DNA of 64,000 nucleotides from Candidatus Omnitrophota bacterium (GCA_029570205.1 JAKQSI010000065.1:135489-199488), one strand, 5' to 3'; shown: positions 1 to 9,953, counted from the first letter of the stretch. Numbers and translations: made by a program. Notes: generated from the letters alone by a model not told the origin.

Positions 1-853
1 GAATGTACACCCACATGCCGATCCAGACGGAATGCCGGGCTTCCTTCTCGGTGGCGACCGAGACGTACTTCTGGACATAATTTTGATCGGCAATCAGACT
101 GCGCAGATTCTCCACCACACCATAAATAATCATCACCCAAATGGTCCGCGTACCGGCCTGTGAAGAGAGAGTAAAATCCCAACTGCCCCAACTGAATTTC
201 CCTTTCTCGATAGCCGTTCGGATCAGATAGTCCGGCGGGGAAAAGACTGCAACAGTCAACAGATATACACAACATAGTATTCCCACAATCATCACGGCGG
301 ATTGAACCACATCCGTCCAGATTACCGCTTCCATGCCACCCAGCAACGTGTAGAAAATGGTGATAAAGCCCACCAGAATAATGATCCAGCCGATGCTCAA
401 CGGCAGGTAATGACTCACCAGCAAACCGCTCAAGTACAGGATGACGGCAGTGCGGCTGGTTTCGTAAAGAAGAAAAGACAGCGAGGAATAAAACCGCGCC
501 CACGACCCCAGCCGGTCCTCCAAAAAAGCGTAGACGGAGATCAAGCCGGAATTCCGGTACTGGGGAATCACATATTTACACGCGATCCATGCAATCGGAA
601 AAATAGTCAACGAGAAAATGAACGGGTGCCAGTTGGTATCAAAGGCTTTACCCGGCGTTGCGATGTAAGAGATGCTGCTGGTATAGGCGCCGAAGATCGC
701 CAATCCGGCGGCCCAGGCAGGAATGCTGCGCCCCGCAACCATATATTCCTCGGCGGTCCGCGTTTTCCTCATGGAATAGATACCTGTCCCGGCCATCAAA
801 ATCGCATAAGCAATCAGGATGACGCCATCCAACCCGCCCAGTGTTGATTCCAT
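1..853 (-). CDS. sodium:solute symporter (SSS family), 3' end outside window
   Basis: An open frame starts at the ATG at 853 and runs off the left edge, so only about 284 N-terminal residues are visible. The translation is strongly hydrophobic with repeated membrane segments. It carries SSS-type signatures: an early segment, then AEEYMVAGRSIPAW, GAYTSSISYIATPG and YTLLGGMEAVIWTDVVQ, matching the sodium-binding TM1/TM8-type core. It should import a sugar, organic acid or similar solute with Na+ across the inner membrane; the substrate cannot be read. It heads leftward with the catabolic genes to its right, so uptake of the substrate of that block is a reasonable inference. Confidence 0.85.
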   Translation of the reverse strand, partial: MESTLGGLDGVILIAYAILMAGTGIYSMRKTRTAEEYMVAGRSIPAWAAGLAIFGAYTSSISYIATPGKAFDTNWHPFIFSLTIFPIAWIACKYVIPQYRNSGLISVYAFLEDRLGSWARFYSSLSFLLYETSRTAVILYLSGLLVSHYLPLSIGWIIILVGFITIFYTLLGGMEAVIWTDVVQSAVMIVGILCCVYLLTVAVFSPPDYLIRTAIEKGKFSWGSWDFTLSSQAGTRTIWVMIIYGVVENLRSLIADQNYVQKYVSVATEKEARHSVWIGMWVYI

Positions 854-1012
854 ATTGTTTTCTCCCGATTCCTTTCGGTATCTAATTTGTTTACTTTTCA
901 CAAACAATCCGATCCACATCTGTACAAGTGGAACGGACTTCCATCGACCCGAAAAAGAAGAGCGATTGCCCGAATCGTCTTTCGGGGACCTTCCTGTTCC
1001 TGCCTGGGAAAG

Positions 1013-2095
1013 TCAACTCCTATCGGCTACGCGTTGCGCAATGGCATCGCCGATCTTGCTTGTAGACATTCCCGCCTTCTGAATTTCCGCGACCGACAAT
1101 CCCGGCAGAATACCCGATCCGAGAAAATCCGCGATGGCGCGGTCCAGAATCTCCGCGGCCTTATGCTCACCCAGATGGTCCAGCATCATCTGGGCGGCGC
1201 AGATACAGGCTATGGGATTGATTACATTTTTGCCGGTGTATTTGGGGGCGGACCCGCCGATCGGCTCGAACATAGAGGTCCCTTCCGGGTTAATGTTTCC
1301 ACCGGCGGCAACCCCCATCCCACCCTGAACCATCGCGCCTAAATCTGTAATGATGTCACCGAACATGTTGCCGGTAACGATCACATCGAACCATTCCGGG
1401 TTTTTGACCATCCACATCGTGATCGCATCCACGTGGGCGTATTCCCGTTTGATTTCCGGGTAATCTTTCTTCCCCATTTCGTGGAAGGCGCGTTCCCACA
1501 GGTCGTACACGAAGGTTAAAACATTCGTTTTGCCGCAGAGAGTGAGGGTATTCTTCTTGTTGCGCCGTCTGGTGTACTCAAAGGCATATCGCAGGCAACG
1601 ATCGACATCGAACCGCGTGTACACCATCTCCTGAATGGCTACTTCCTGCGGTCTGCCTTTCTTGATGATCTGACCGCCACCGGTATACAGCCCGGCGCAG
1701 TTTTCGCGCACGACAACGAAGTCAATCTCTTCCGGGCCTTTGTCCTTAATGGGGGTCCAGACTCCGGGATAGAGTTTGACCGGACGGAGATTGATGTATT
1801 GGTCCAATTCAAATCGCAGGCGGAGGAGAATTCCCTTTTCGAGGATTCCGGGTTTGACATCCGGATGCCCGATTGCACCCAGGAAAATGGAGTCATAGCC
1901 CCTCAATTCCTCAATGGCGCCGTCCGGGAGCACTTCGCCCGTCGCCAGAAACCGGTTGCCTCCGAAATCATAACGGTGGAAATCGAATTGAATTCCGACC
2001 TTGTTCTTGACGGCGTTCAGCGCTTTCAATCCCTCGGCAATAACCTCCGGCCCGGTTCCATCCCCGGGCAATACGGCAATTTTGTATGTCTTCAT
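1013..2095 (-). CDS. isocitrate/isopropylmalate dehydrogenase family protein
   Basis: This is a 360-residue NAD(P)-dependent beta-decarboxylating dehydrogenase. The start is the ATG at 2095, preceded by GAGG; an in-frame extension to 2236 lacks family resemblance. Visible signatures are [14 protein letters not shown] at the N terminus, the substrate-Arg region around [18 protein letters not shown], and the late block [21 protein letters not shown] with [13 protein letters not shown]. Length and motifs fit 3-isopropylmalate dehydrogenase or the related tartrate/D-malate dehydrogenases. No other leu genes are adjacent and the neighbours are sugar/uronate genes, so a catabolic hydroxy-acid substrate is as likely as leucine synthesis. 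The subfamily is left open. Confidence 0.85.
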   Translation of the reverse strand: MKTYKIAVLPGDGTGPEVIAEGLKALNAVKNKVGIQFDFHRYDFGGNRFLATGEVLPDGAIEELRGYDSIFLGAIGHPDVKPGILEKGILLRLRFELDQYINLRPVKLYPGVWTPIKDKGPEEIDFVVVRENCAGLYTGGGQIIKKGRPQEVAIQEMVYTRFDVDRCLRYAFEYTRRRNKKNTLTLCGKTNVLTFVYDLWERAFHEMGKKDYPEIKREYAHVDAITMWMVKNPEWFDVIVTGNMFGDIITDLGAMVQGGMGVAAGGNINPEGTSMFEPIGGSAPKYTGKNVINPIACICAAQMMLDHLGEHKAAEILDRAIADFLGSGILPGLSVAEIQKAGMSTSKIGDAIAQRVADRS

Positions 2096-2277
2096 TGGCG
2101 ACCTCATTGTTTGGTGATCTATACAAACTGATTCCGTTCTCCGTGCCGACAACGGACCAGAGAAAGACTTCATACCATTCAATTCGGTATGGAACAAGGT
2201 TTGCGGCGATACCGGGATGATCCCATTGAATCCCATTCATCCTGTGGATCCCATTTGTCCTGTTCCTTTTTGCAGCC

Positions 2278-4065
2278 TCAGTTCTCCCGCCGACGTTTCT
2301 CCCACACCCGGATCAGGCGTTGGGTCAAGCCGGTATACCGCGAGCGGATTTTATTGTTGGCGATAGCGATTTCCATCGCACGTGTTGTGCCGACCAGGAC
2401 AACCAGGTTCCGTCCCCGGCTCACCGCCGTATAAAGCACATTCCGCTGAAGGAGTGGAAAGTGTTTCGTGACAAGGGGAATGACCACAGCCGGGTATTCG
2501 CTTCCCTGGGATTTGTGGATAGTGATGGCATAAGCCAGGGTAAGATCGCTCAAGTCCCCACGGTCATACGCAGTTTTCTTGTCGCCGAAATCGACCTCCA
2601 CAAGGACCGGATCGGATTTTACGTGAGTTACAATACCGACATCTCCGTTGAAAACGTCTTTGTCGTAATCGTTCCGGATCTGCATGACCTTGTCGCCGGT
2701 GCAGATTCGGTATCCAAACTGCTCCACTCCCTCCTTTTGAGGATTGAGTTCCCGTTGCAGAACCATATTCAGATTCTCCACGCCTACATCCCCCTTTATC
2801 ATCGGCGCGAGAACCTGGATCTCCTCCATGGGCGTGAATCCAAATTGATCCGGAATCCGCCTGGTGACCATTTCCACAACCGTTTCGAGCGTGGATTGCA
2901 AGGTGGGTTTTCGAATGAAGAAAAAGTCCTGGCCTTCCTCGACACCGCCGCTGTCAAGAACCGGCAATTCGCCGCGGTTGATGCGAGCGGCGTTATCGCT
3001 GATCAGGCTGCCGGGGCGCTGACGAAAGATCTCACTCAGGGTAATCACGGAAACCAGGCCACTTCGGATAATGTCTCGTAACACAAATCCCGGTCCAACT
3101 GAAGGGAGTTGGTCCACATCGCCGACCAGGAGCAAATGAGCGCTCGGCGGCAAAGCTTCCAACAAGGCCGCCATAAGGGTGGTGTCGATCATCGAGGCCT
3201 CATCAACAACCATGAGGTCGACTTTGAGGGGCCGGTAGCCATTGCGATTGAAACTCCTCTGTTCGGGATTGTATTCCAGGAGACGATGGATGGTGGATGC
3301 ATCCCGGGCGGCGCTTTCGGACAGTCGTTTGGCCGCCCGTCCGGTGGGCGCGGCCAGTTTGATCCGTTTGCCCATTTTGGCCCAGAGGGCAACAGTCGCT
3401 TTCAGGATGGTGGTTTTACCGGTTCCGGGGCCGCCGGTAATGACCAGGATTTTGTCGTCCATGGAAAGACGGATCGCTTCGCGTTGTGTCTCCGCCAGGC
3501 AAATGCCAAGAGACTGTTCGATCTCCTCGAAATTGATCTCCTGATTTTTCCGGCGATGAGTATTGGAGGGACTATGCGCGAGAAGTCCCATGTAATGGGA
3601 GATTCCCGATTCGGCGGTGTGAAGATTTATCAGATAAACCCAATCCCTCCTGCCCTCCTGCGGATCGAGCGGCTGTTCCTGGACCACCAAACCGCTTTCA
3701 CGAAGACTTTCCAGCCCACTCTGCACAAGAATCAGGTCTTCGATTCCCAGGATTTGTGCGCTCTCCGCGAGCAGCGGAATTCGTGGATAGTAGACATGCC
3801 CGGATGCGGCCGCTCGTCTCAGGGCATACAGCACTCCCCCGGTGAGCCGCTCAATTCCCGTGCTTTCCAGCCCCCGCTTTACAGCAAAACGGTCGAGCGC
3901 TTTCCAGTCAATGTCCTCCTCGTATTTGGCAATGAGCGAATAGGGATTTCGGGTGATTTTGTCCACTGCTTTTCGCCCGAAAGCGGTGTAAGCGGCAAAG
4001 GCCAAGTCATCCGAAAGCCCCAGTTTCTTCAGCTCGGCAACAACATTTCGTTTCGGTGTAGACAT
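2278..4065 (-). CDS. recD2: RecD2-type DNA helicase (short form)
   Basis: A 595-residue superfamily 1B helicase. A helix-hairpin-helix-like N-terminal part (residues about 1-135) precedes Walker A GGPGTGKTT (211-219), motif Ia AAPTGRAAKRL, Walker B VVDEASMID (286-294), GDVDQLPSVGPG, and the C-terminal AITIHKSQGSEYPAVV motif near 530. These are hallmarks of RecD2, which unwinds DNA 5'-3' in recombination and repair without RecBC. Typical RecD2 proteins exceed 700 residues; this one lacks the extra N-terminal OB-like region. No clear Shine-Dalgarno precedes the ATG at 4065. It sits among catabolic genes on the same strand with ordinary gaps, probably unrelated in function. Confidence 0.9.
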   Translation of the reverse strand: MSTPKRNVVAELKKLGLSDDLAFAAYTAFGRKAVDKITRNPYSLIAKYEEDIDWKALDRFAVKRGLESTGIERLTGGVLYALRRAAASGHVYYPRIPLLAESAQILGIEDLILVQSGLESLRESGLVVQEQPLDPQEGRRDWVYLINLHTAESGISHYMGLLAHSPSNTHRRKNQEINFEEIEQSLGICLAETQREAIRLSMDDKILVITGGPGTGKTTILKATVALWAKMGKRIKLAAPTGRAAKRLSESAARDASTIHRLLEYNPEQRSFNRNGYRPLKVDLMVVDEASMIDTTLMAALLEALPPSAHLLLVGDVDQLPSVGPGFVLRDIIRSGLVSVITLSEIFRQRPGSLISDNAARINRGELPVLDSGGVEEGQDFFFIRKPTLQSTLETVVEMVTRRIPDQFGFTPMEEIQVLAPMIKGDVGVENLNMVLQRELNPQKEGVEQFGYRICTGDKVMQIRNDYDKDVFNGDVGIVTHVKSDPVLVEVDFGDKKTAYDRGDLSDLTLAYAITIHKSQGSEYPAVVIPLVTKHFPLLQRNVLYTAVSRGRNLVVLVGTTRAMEIAIANNKIRSRYTGLTQRLIRVWEKRRREN

Positions 4066-4155
4066 TGAGTGTTTTTGAAGTAATCTATATCGAATTGGTC
4101 AGTGCAACAGGCTCAACCCCCACCTCACCTTTCTCGCCAATCAACCCCCACCTTA

Positions 4156-4220
4156 CCTCCCCCGATCTTCGGGGGAGGAATTTTGGCTGTGACCTTGCCC
4201 GATCTTCGGGGGAGGGATTT
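4156..4220. repeat. paired CCCGATCTTCGGG hairpins
   Basis: Two hairpins with the same core lie between recD2 and the UxaC-like gene. The first (4156-4178) has perfect 10-bp arms CCTCCCCCGA/TCGGGGGAGG with a TCT loop. The second (about 4199-4211) keeps CCCGA/TCGGG and is followed by GGATTTTT on the plus strand. They resemble the GC-rich intergenic mini-repeats elsewhere in the window. A terminator role is possible but there is no plus-strand gene ending here. Confidence 0.55.
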
Positions 4221-4271
4221 TTAATAGCCTGGGCGCTTTCTTCTGCCTGTTTTCCCCTGCGTTTTCTTTTT

Positions 4272-5519
4272 TTACAACCTCCCCGCAAACCGCAGAAAAT
4301 TGTCCCGAAAAAGATCCCGGACATCCCGCGTCACGGCCTCCTCCGTTATGGACCAGCCGGTCCGCTGTAAATCGGTGTATTTTTCAACAAGGACCTCGGC
4401 GATGACTTTCCGTGAATGTGCCCATTTGTACAGGAGTTGATCGAGAATCCGTGCATCAGAGTGCTGTGGGATAAAGCTGAAGCCTAATAACTCCAGCCGT
4501 ACCATTGTAACTTCGCGGATCAGGCTGGGCACATTGAGAAACCACCAGCAACCGAACGGCATCAGGTTTCGAAATTTCCGAGCGGTAACGCACAATAGAT
4601 GCTGGTCTTCGCGCGAAAGCATGGTGACCAGAAAGCGATTGTCGGGATAAGCGACGCAAAGGTTTTCAATCGCCTGTGTGCCCGCCTTGCCGACACTGTC
4701 TCCGGCTAGTTGCAGGTGCGGATTCACCTGTCTTTTGACACCGATCATCAATGCCAGCGGCACTTCCCGATCGAGCGCAACCGGTAGAATGCAGGAATCG
4801 AGCATCCGTCGCACCGGATCCTCCGTGGGGAAACAGAAAGTGGGCGGCAGTGAAACCGCCATATAGAGCGGGTCCATCCGATCGATCCATACACGCAAGA
4901 ACCGTCGAATCTGGGCACACGTGACATCGTCCAAATGTGTGGAAACCGCATACCCCAATTCCGACAGAATGGAACAGGCGCGCGGAAGGTCGGTCAGCAG
5001 CGGATCGATCCGCAATGCAGCCCGGAATTGAGGATTCGGAGGGATTTCACGCTCCCAGACTGCCCGTTCCCTCGAATCGAACGGATCGTTGGTCATTACT
5101 ACAAATTCGACATTCGCCTTTTGGAAAACAAGATCTGCATATTCCTGGACAGTCCATTGTTTGAAGTGTTGACGAATTTCTTCCAGATCGGCGCGGGAAA
5201 TGTCTATCCCCACAGTCTGCAAGGCGGTGAGAACGCCCCGTGCCGCCTCGGAAATGGGGGATGACCGCCGATACAGATATTCCCAGATATGATTCGCTTT
5301 CTCGCGGGTGGACAACGCCCAGAACTCATCATACCCGACAGGGGAACGGCGCATTATTTCCGCCACTAGGTAATGGTAGGTCAGGAGTTCATCCACGCCC
5401 CAGAGCAGAAGATCCCCGAACGCGGGGGAATACAAATGCGTGTGGATATCGACAATCGGCGTTCTTTCCACAATCTCCGTAACGACCGCTCTTAATTGAG
5501 TCGGTGAGATGTTCGGCAT
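4272..5519 (-). CDS. UxaC-like (glucuronate isomerase family) metal-dependent hydrolase
   Basis: A 415-residue protein of the amidohydrolase superfamily. The N-terminal metal motif DIHTHLYSP and the late HSDARILDQLLYKW match the glucuronate/galacturonate isomerase (UxaC) branch, which interconverts uronates and keto sugars in the cytoplasm. It is shorter than classical UxaC (about 470 residues) and diverged in the middle, so it may act on another sugar acid or be a hydrolase. The start at 5519 has a strong GGAGGAG ribosome site. Neighbours include a Gfo/Idh/MocA oxidoreductase and rhamnose mutarotase, supporting a sugar-catabolic role. Confidence 0.7.
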   Translation of the reverse strand: MPNISPTQLRAVVTEIVERTPIVDIHTHLYSPAFGDLLLWGVDELLTYHYLVAEIMRRSPVGYDEFWALSTREKANHIWEYLYRRSSPISEAARGVLTALQTVGIDISRADLEEIRQHFKQWTVQEYADLVFQKANVEFVVMTNDPFDSRERAVWEREIPPNPQFRAALRIDPLLTDLPRACSILSELGYAVSTHLDDVTCAQIRRFLRVWIDRMDPLYMAVSLPPTFCFPTEDPVRRMLDSCILPVALDREVPLALMIGVKRQVNPHLQLAGDSVGKAGTQAIENLCVAYPDNRFLVTMLSREDQHLLCVTARKFRNLMPFGCWWFLNVPSLIREVTMVRLELLGFSFIPQHSDARILDQLLYKWAHSRKVIAEVLVEKYTDLQRTGWSITEEAVTRDVRDLFRDNFLRFAGRL

Positions 5520-5748
5520 GGTCGATCTCCTCCGAGCCGGATGAAATTACACGCTAATCATTTTCTCCTGTTTTCCAATGACTAAATCCTATCCGCGACA
5601 CCCCAATTCGACTAACGAATGTTTAAGCGAATATGGCAGCCGCGTTGACCGGTACTTTGTCGTGCATACCCGCGTGACCCCAGTCTGTCCAACCGACGCA
5701 CCGTCCTCACTCCAAGAAGAAAAAAGGGTGGAAAACCGTTCCCTGCAT

Positions 5749-6810
5749 CTATCGGATCAGTACCTCCCGATTTTTCTGGGACGATTCATAGATGGCGTCG
5801 ATGATCTTCTGAATCTCCAGAGATTCTTCGGGCTTCACGAGGACGGGTTTGTTTTTCTCAACACATTCTGTGAAGTGGCGAATTTCCATCCGGTGACCTT
5901 CCTGCTCCGGCAGCCAGTCGAATCGAGTACTGGTCAGCGCATTGCGACCATAGCCGTATATTGCCGGAGGAACCGTCGTTGCGCCGGCTTTATCACCGAG
6001 AATGGTAAGGGATTCGACACTTTCGGGAATGTTTGCCGCCCAGGAAACCTGTACCGACATGGTGATGTTGTTCCGGAAGCGGATAAACGCGGCGGCGAAA
6101 TCCTCTACATCGAATTCTTTTCTTACATAGTTTTCGCCCCATTCGGCATTGCAGAGGTCGTCGCGATCGCCGAACATCCGGTACACCTTGCCCGATGCCG
6201 CCATGGGTTTCGGGCATCCCATCAGCCAGACCGCCAGGTCGATAACATGCACACCGATATCGATTACCGGGCCGCCGCGCGATTCCTTCTTGATATGGAA
6301 CTTTGACCAGCCGGGAATCCCTCGCCGCCGCAGCGCCTGCCCGTGCGCGTAATAGATTTCTCCGAGATCGCCGCGCCGGATTGCCTCTTTGATCTGTTCG
6401 GAGCGAGCCTCAAACCGCTGATGCTGGGCAACCATGAGTTTCCGGTTTGCTTTTTTGGCGGCCTGGATCATTTCACGGCATTCTTTAACGTTCATTGCCA
6501 TGGGCTTTTCCACAAGCACATTTGCGCCCGCTTCGAGGGCTTGGATGGTCAGCGGCGCATGGCCGCGATTCTGGGCGCAAATATCGATGATATCGTAATC
6601 GGCGCTTCGCAACATCACCGCTGCGCTGCGATATCGCTTCTCCACCTCGAATTTCCTGCCGATCATTTCCACCCGTTCCGGGAGAATATCGCACACCCCG
6701 ATCACCTCCACACGCCCTTCCGCCTCCAGTTCCTTCCAATAGGGAAGGTGGCGGTCATGCGCAATGGCCCCCACACCGATCACGCCAACTTTGAGCCTGT
6801 TCTTTGCCAT
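5749..6810 (-). CDS. Gfo/Idh/MocA family oxidoreductase
   Basis: A 353-residue NAD(P)-dependent sugar or inositol dehydrogenase. It starts with a Rossmann fold (KVGVIGVGAIAHDRHLPYW), then the family signature NVLVEKPMAMN near residue 100, and a C-terminal alpha/beta domain containing GGPVIDIGVHVIDLAVWLMG. The ribosome site AAAGGA precedes the ATG at 6810. The substrate is unknown; such enzymes commonly oxidise carbohydrates before isomerisation or lyase steps. It is followed downstream by the UxaC-like gene and preceded by RhaM and the URO-D-like gene, all on the minus strand, consistent with one catabolic block though 230-base gaps separate them. Confidence 0.92.
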   Translation of the reverse strand: MAKNRLKVGVIGVGAIAHDRHLPYWKELEAEGRVEVIGVCDILPERVEMIGRKFEVEKRYRSAAVMLRSADYDIIDICAQNRGHAPLTIQALEAGANVLVEKPMAMNVKECREMIQAAKKANRKLMVAQHQRFEARSEQIKEAIRRGDLGEIYYAHGQALRRRGIPGWSKFHIKKESRGGPVIDIGVHVIDLAVWLMGCPKPMAASGKVYRMFGDRDDLCNAEWGENYVRKEFDVEDFAAAFIRFRNNITMSVQVSWAANIPESVESLTILGDKAGATTVPPAIYGYGRNALTSTRFDWLPEQEGHRMEIRHFTECVEKNKPVLVKPEESLEIQKIIDAIYESSQKNREVLIR

Positions 6811-7040
6811 AGTTATATTCCTTTAAACATATCGGATTGCGATTTCCATGTGAGAATGCAAATAGGATACGCTGGGGGGAGTTCCGGTGGTAGTGAACCG
6901 GCTCCAGGGGCGCACAACCCTATACCCTTGCGGTGCAACTACATGCGTCATTTGTGAGAAAGAACCGGAATATCCTCTCACCCGAAGTTTCTCCCGGCGC
7001 CAGAGACAGAAGAGAAATACCTCCCGTGGGAAAGGGAACA

Positions 7041-7364
7041 CTAATCCCAGTGGAAAATCTCTCTCATCTCGGTCCACCACGCGTTCGGGCCTTTCTGCTC
7101 GACGGGAATGAAACCGGGGGTGCAGACTTTCCACCATTCCTGCGTTGTGGGATCGTCGGCCATCTTTTTCATATCCGCCTCGTAATCGTCTCCAATGTAT
7201 TCATAATAGCTGAACAGTAAATCCCCATAATGATAAATGGAATAGTTGCGGATATTGCAATCCGTAATTTTTTCCAGTACCTTCGGCCACACGTTTGCGT
7301 GAAGGCGCACATACTCGTCCAGGAAATCAGGTCGGATTTTAACTACCATTCCATATCGCTGCAT
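7041..7364 (-). CDS. rhaM: L-rhamnose mutarotase
   Basis: A 107-residue protein with the diagnostic RhaM layout: RYGMVVKIRPDFLDEYVRLHANVWPKV at its N terminus is the conserved active-site region (His in HANVWP), then YSIYHYGDLLFSYYEY and a Trp-rich end (WWKVCTPGF, NAWWTEMREIFHWD). RhaM interconverts alpha and beta anomers of L-rhamnose or related 6-deoxy sugars. The ribosome site is AAAGGAG. It is only 23 bases downstream of the URO-D-like gene, suggesting co-transcription. No rhaA, rhaB or rhaD is visible, so the pathway served may be a non-phosphorylated or otherwise atypical one. Confidence 0.92.
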   Translation of the reverse strand: MQRYGMVVKIRPDFLDEYVRLHANVWPKVLEKITDCNIRNYSIYHYGDLLFSYYEYIGDDYEADMKKMADDPTTQEWWKVCTPGFIPVEQKGPNAWWTEMREIFHWD

Positions 7365-7387
7365 CGGGAATCTCCTTTCCGGTTCCG

Positions 7388-8515
7388 TTACAAGTTCAAT
7401 GGAAAATAGCCATATTTTCGCAGAGTGTCAACAGCAAATCGATACGAGTCAGGGTCCACTTCGCTGCTGACCGAATGATCGGATTGGAATACCCAACCTC
7501 CGCCGCGCGCCGCCTGAAGCTTGTATTGGATTTCCTGTTCGATCCTATTGAAATCCCCGCTCTCCAGCACGCGAACATCGATATTGCCCGCGAAAGCGAG
7601 TTTCCCGGCATACTCCTTTTTCAATTCAACCGCATCCAAATCCGCTTTCGCTTCCAGCGGATTATAGGCGTCCAGACCCATTTCAACGAAATCGTCAAAA
7701 ACAGCCCGGGCATTTCCACAGCCATGATAAACTACCATCAGATCATTTTCATGGAATAATTCGATCAGGTTCTTTACATGCGGTTTGAATATCTTCCGCC
7801 AGTATGTCGGGCCGAACAGCATTCCGTTTCGATAGGCGACATCGCCCCAAATGTACATCCCCGAAAGTCGTCCTTTCCCGGCCTCGATTTCCGCTTTTGC
7901 CAGGGAGAATAGAAATTCCCCGATGCGATCTACAAAGTCGATGAGCAGTTCGGTTTCACTCGCCATCCAGATCAACGCATTCTCTGTGCCGATGATTCGC
8001 CAGAGAAATTCAAACGGTTCGCAGATGGAACCGAACACAGCGAAATCTTCCAGAAACGGCTCAAGGCGGTCTTTCCAGGACGGAATGTCGCGGACCAGCG
8101 TGTCTCCGACACAGTTAATCTGATCGTCCCCGCCTTGGAAAAATCTGCGCGAATCTGCCGGATCGTCGAACTCGAACCGGGCCATGTCACCGGGTTCTTT
8201 GATGGAAAAGTCCTCAAACATGGGCATGGGGACAATCCCGCGACGACGAATGGTTGCGCCGAATCCCGTTTGAATGACAATGTCTTCACCCGTCTGCTCG
8301 ATGATTTTGAACGGCTGGATTTTCGGGTCCATGTTCGGATTGATGACCACATAGTCCAGATCGAACTCGCGATAGGGATCGAATCCCTCTCCCCATTTTT
8401 CTTTACAGCGGTTGAGGAATTGGGTCCAGAAGAATTCCCCGGCGGGGACACGATCTCCTTCTTTATGAGACAAGGCATGACGCATTCGTCGGATCTTTTC
8501 GTGGGCCTTTCCCAT
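7388..8515 (-). CDS. uroporphyrinogen-decarboxylase-like protein
   Basis: A 375-residue protein of the URO-D superfamily. The ATG at 8515 is chosen because GGAG lies eight bases upstream; a GTG one codon earlier is less well placed. Family features are an N-terminal helical region with GDRVPAGEFFW, a mid-protein PTYWRKIFKPHVKNL block, VVYHGCGNARAVFDDFVEMG and the C-terminal FAGNIDVRVLESGD. True HemE enzymes have a conserved N-terminal FMRQAGR motif, absent here. This divergent group is abundant in polysaccharide-degrading bacteria beside sugar genes and probably includes corrinoid-dependent methyltransferases; the substrate is unknown. It forms a likely unit with rhaM. Confidence 0.85.
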   Translation of the reverse strand: MGKAHEKIRRMRHALSHKEGDRVPAGEFFWTQFLNRCKEKWGEGFDPYREFDLDYVVINPNMDPKIQPFKIIEQTGEDIVIQTGFGATIRRRGIVPMPMFEDFSIKEPGDMARFEFDDPADSRRFFQGGDDQINCVGDTLVRDIPSWKDRLEPFLEDFAVFGSICEPFEFLWRIIGTENALIWMASETELLIDFVDRIGEFLFSLAKAEIEAGKGRLSGMYIWGDVAYRNGMLFGPTYWRKIFKPHVKNLIELFHENDLMVVYHGCGNARAVFDDFVEMGLDAYNPLEAKADLDAVELKKEYAGKLAFAGNIDVRVLESGDFNRIEQEIQYKLQAARGGGWVFQSDHSVSSEVDPDSYRFAVDTLRKYGYFPLNL

Positions 8516-8696
8516 CACAGAAACTCCTCAGACACTGTGGTTTTGCCGCAAGTGTAAACCCGTCGACGTCGAAACGCAAGCATTTTCAAATATTCATCGG
8601 GCGGGACATTCAAAACTTCGCGGCGGGTGTCGAACATGATATTGTTTCTGCGAAGTCGCGAAGGAATTTCACAGTTGGGAGGTGTGATCGGCAAGG

Positions 8697-9953
8697 ATGT
8701 ACAAGGCGATATGGGCGGTCATTCTGTGTGGCATTGCTACCCAGATTCCACAGGCGCAGCCGGGACCGGTGATTGAGAACGCCACAGGGCGGGTCCTGAC
8801 CGGCCTGGAGGTTCTGCTGACAGAGCGCCTGGAGATGATTAAGGGGAAACGGATTGCGGTCGTGTGCAATCACACAAGCCGGAATGCAGAGAGGCAGCAT
8901 CTGGTTTCGCTGCTGTTGCCTCATGCAAGCATAACCGCGATTCTCGGACCGGAACATGGATTTTCAGGGGATCATCCGGCGGGTGAATTGTTTCCTGACC
9001 CGAGTGAGCAATTCGAAGGATTTCCCGTTTTCAGTCTCTACGGAGAGTTTCGGTCGCCGACCCGGGAGATGCTCAAAGCGGCGGAGATGGTTGTGTTCGA
9101 TATACAGGATATCGGAACGCGGTTTTATACATACATTTCTACTTTGTATCTTACGATGCAGTCATGTGCGCGAAACGGAATACCCCTGCTGGTTTTGGAC
9201 CGACCCAACCCAATTACGGGTGAGGTCGTCGAGGGACCTGTGGCGCATCCCGGTTCATTGAGTTTTGTCGGAATCGCACCGATCTGTATCCGGCATGGAA
9301 TGACCGTGGGAGAATTAGCCTTGCTGTTTAATTCCGGCTATTTTCTGGCACATCGAATCGGAGCGCATGTACAAGTAATTCCAATGAAGGGCTGGTCCCG
9401 AACTCTCTGGTATGACCGGACAGGACTGCCGTGGATCCCCCCTTCGCCCAACATGCCGACTTGCGATACGGCATCCGTGTACCCCGGAACAGGCCTTTTC
9501 GAGGGCACAAATATCTCCGAAGGGCGGGGCACGGAACGACCATTTGAGGTAGTCGGTACGCCCTGGATCGACGGTGCGAAATGGGCGGACATGCTGAATC
9601 GGTTCCAGTTACCCGGCGTGGTGTTCTCCGCCACGACATTCACCCCGATCCATCTTCCCGAAAAAGCGCCGAATCCGAAATACAGGGATCAATTGTGTAA
9701 CGGCGTTCAGGTCTCCATTACAGATCGAAAATCCTTCCAGGCGGTTTCTGCCGGAGTAGCCATGCTCTGGAGCGCAAAAGAACTGTGCCCCGATCGGTTC
9801 GAATGCACAAAATACCTGGATTTCCTCTGGGGAAGCGAACGTCTTCGAGAACAATTGAAAGACCGGACCGACTGGCGTCAGATCCTGTCGGAGGTACAGA
9901 TTGAAAAAGCGGATTTCTTTTCTGTGCGAAACACCTCGCTACTGTATCGCTGA
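8697..9953 (+). CDS. exo-beta-N-acetylmuramidase NamZ-like (DUF1343) secreted protein
   Basis: A 418-residue protein with an N-terminal signal peptide (hydrophobic run to about residue 20). The body has DUF1343 signatures: VCNHTSRN, ILGPEHGFSGDHPAGE, VVFDIQDIGTRFYTYISTL, LLVLDRPNPITG and PGTGLFEGTNISEGRGT. NamZ removes non-reducing N-acetylmuramic acid from peptidoglycan fragments, outside the cytoplasm. The stop touches the stop of the convergent DUF1080 gene with no spacer. The ATG at 8697 is preceded by AAGG with almost no spacing, so the exact start is uncertain. The 180-base gap to the left is a divergent promoter region. Confidence 0.85.
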   Translation: MYKAIWAVILCGIATQIPQAQPGPVIENATGRVLTGLEVLLTERLEMIKGKRIAVVCNHTSRNAERQHLVSLLLPHASITAILGPEHGFSGDHPAGELFPDPSEQFEGFPVFSLYGEFRSPTREMLKAAEMVVFDIQDIGTRFYTYISTLYLTMQSCARNGIPLLVLDRPNPITGEVVEGPVAHPGSLSFVGIAPICIRHGMTVGELALLFNSGYFLAHRIGAHVQVIPMKGWSRTLWYDRTGLPWIPPSPNMPTCDTASVYPGTGLFEGTNISEGRGTERPFEVVGTPWIDGAKWADMLNRFQLPGVVFSATTFTPIHLPEKAPNPKYRDQLCNGVQVSITDRKSFQAVSAGVAMLWSAKELCPDRFECTKYLDFLWGSERLREQLKDRTDWRQILSEVQIEKADFFSVRNTSLLYR

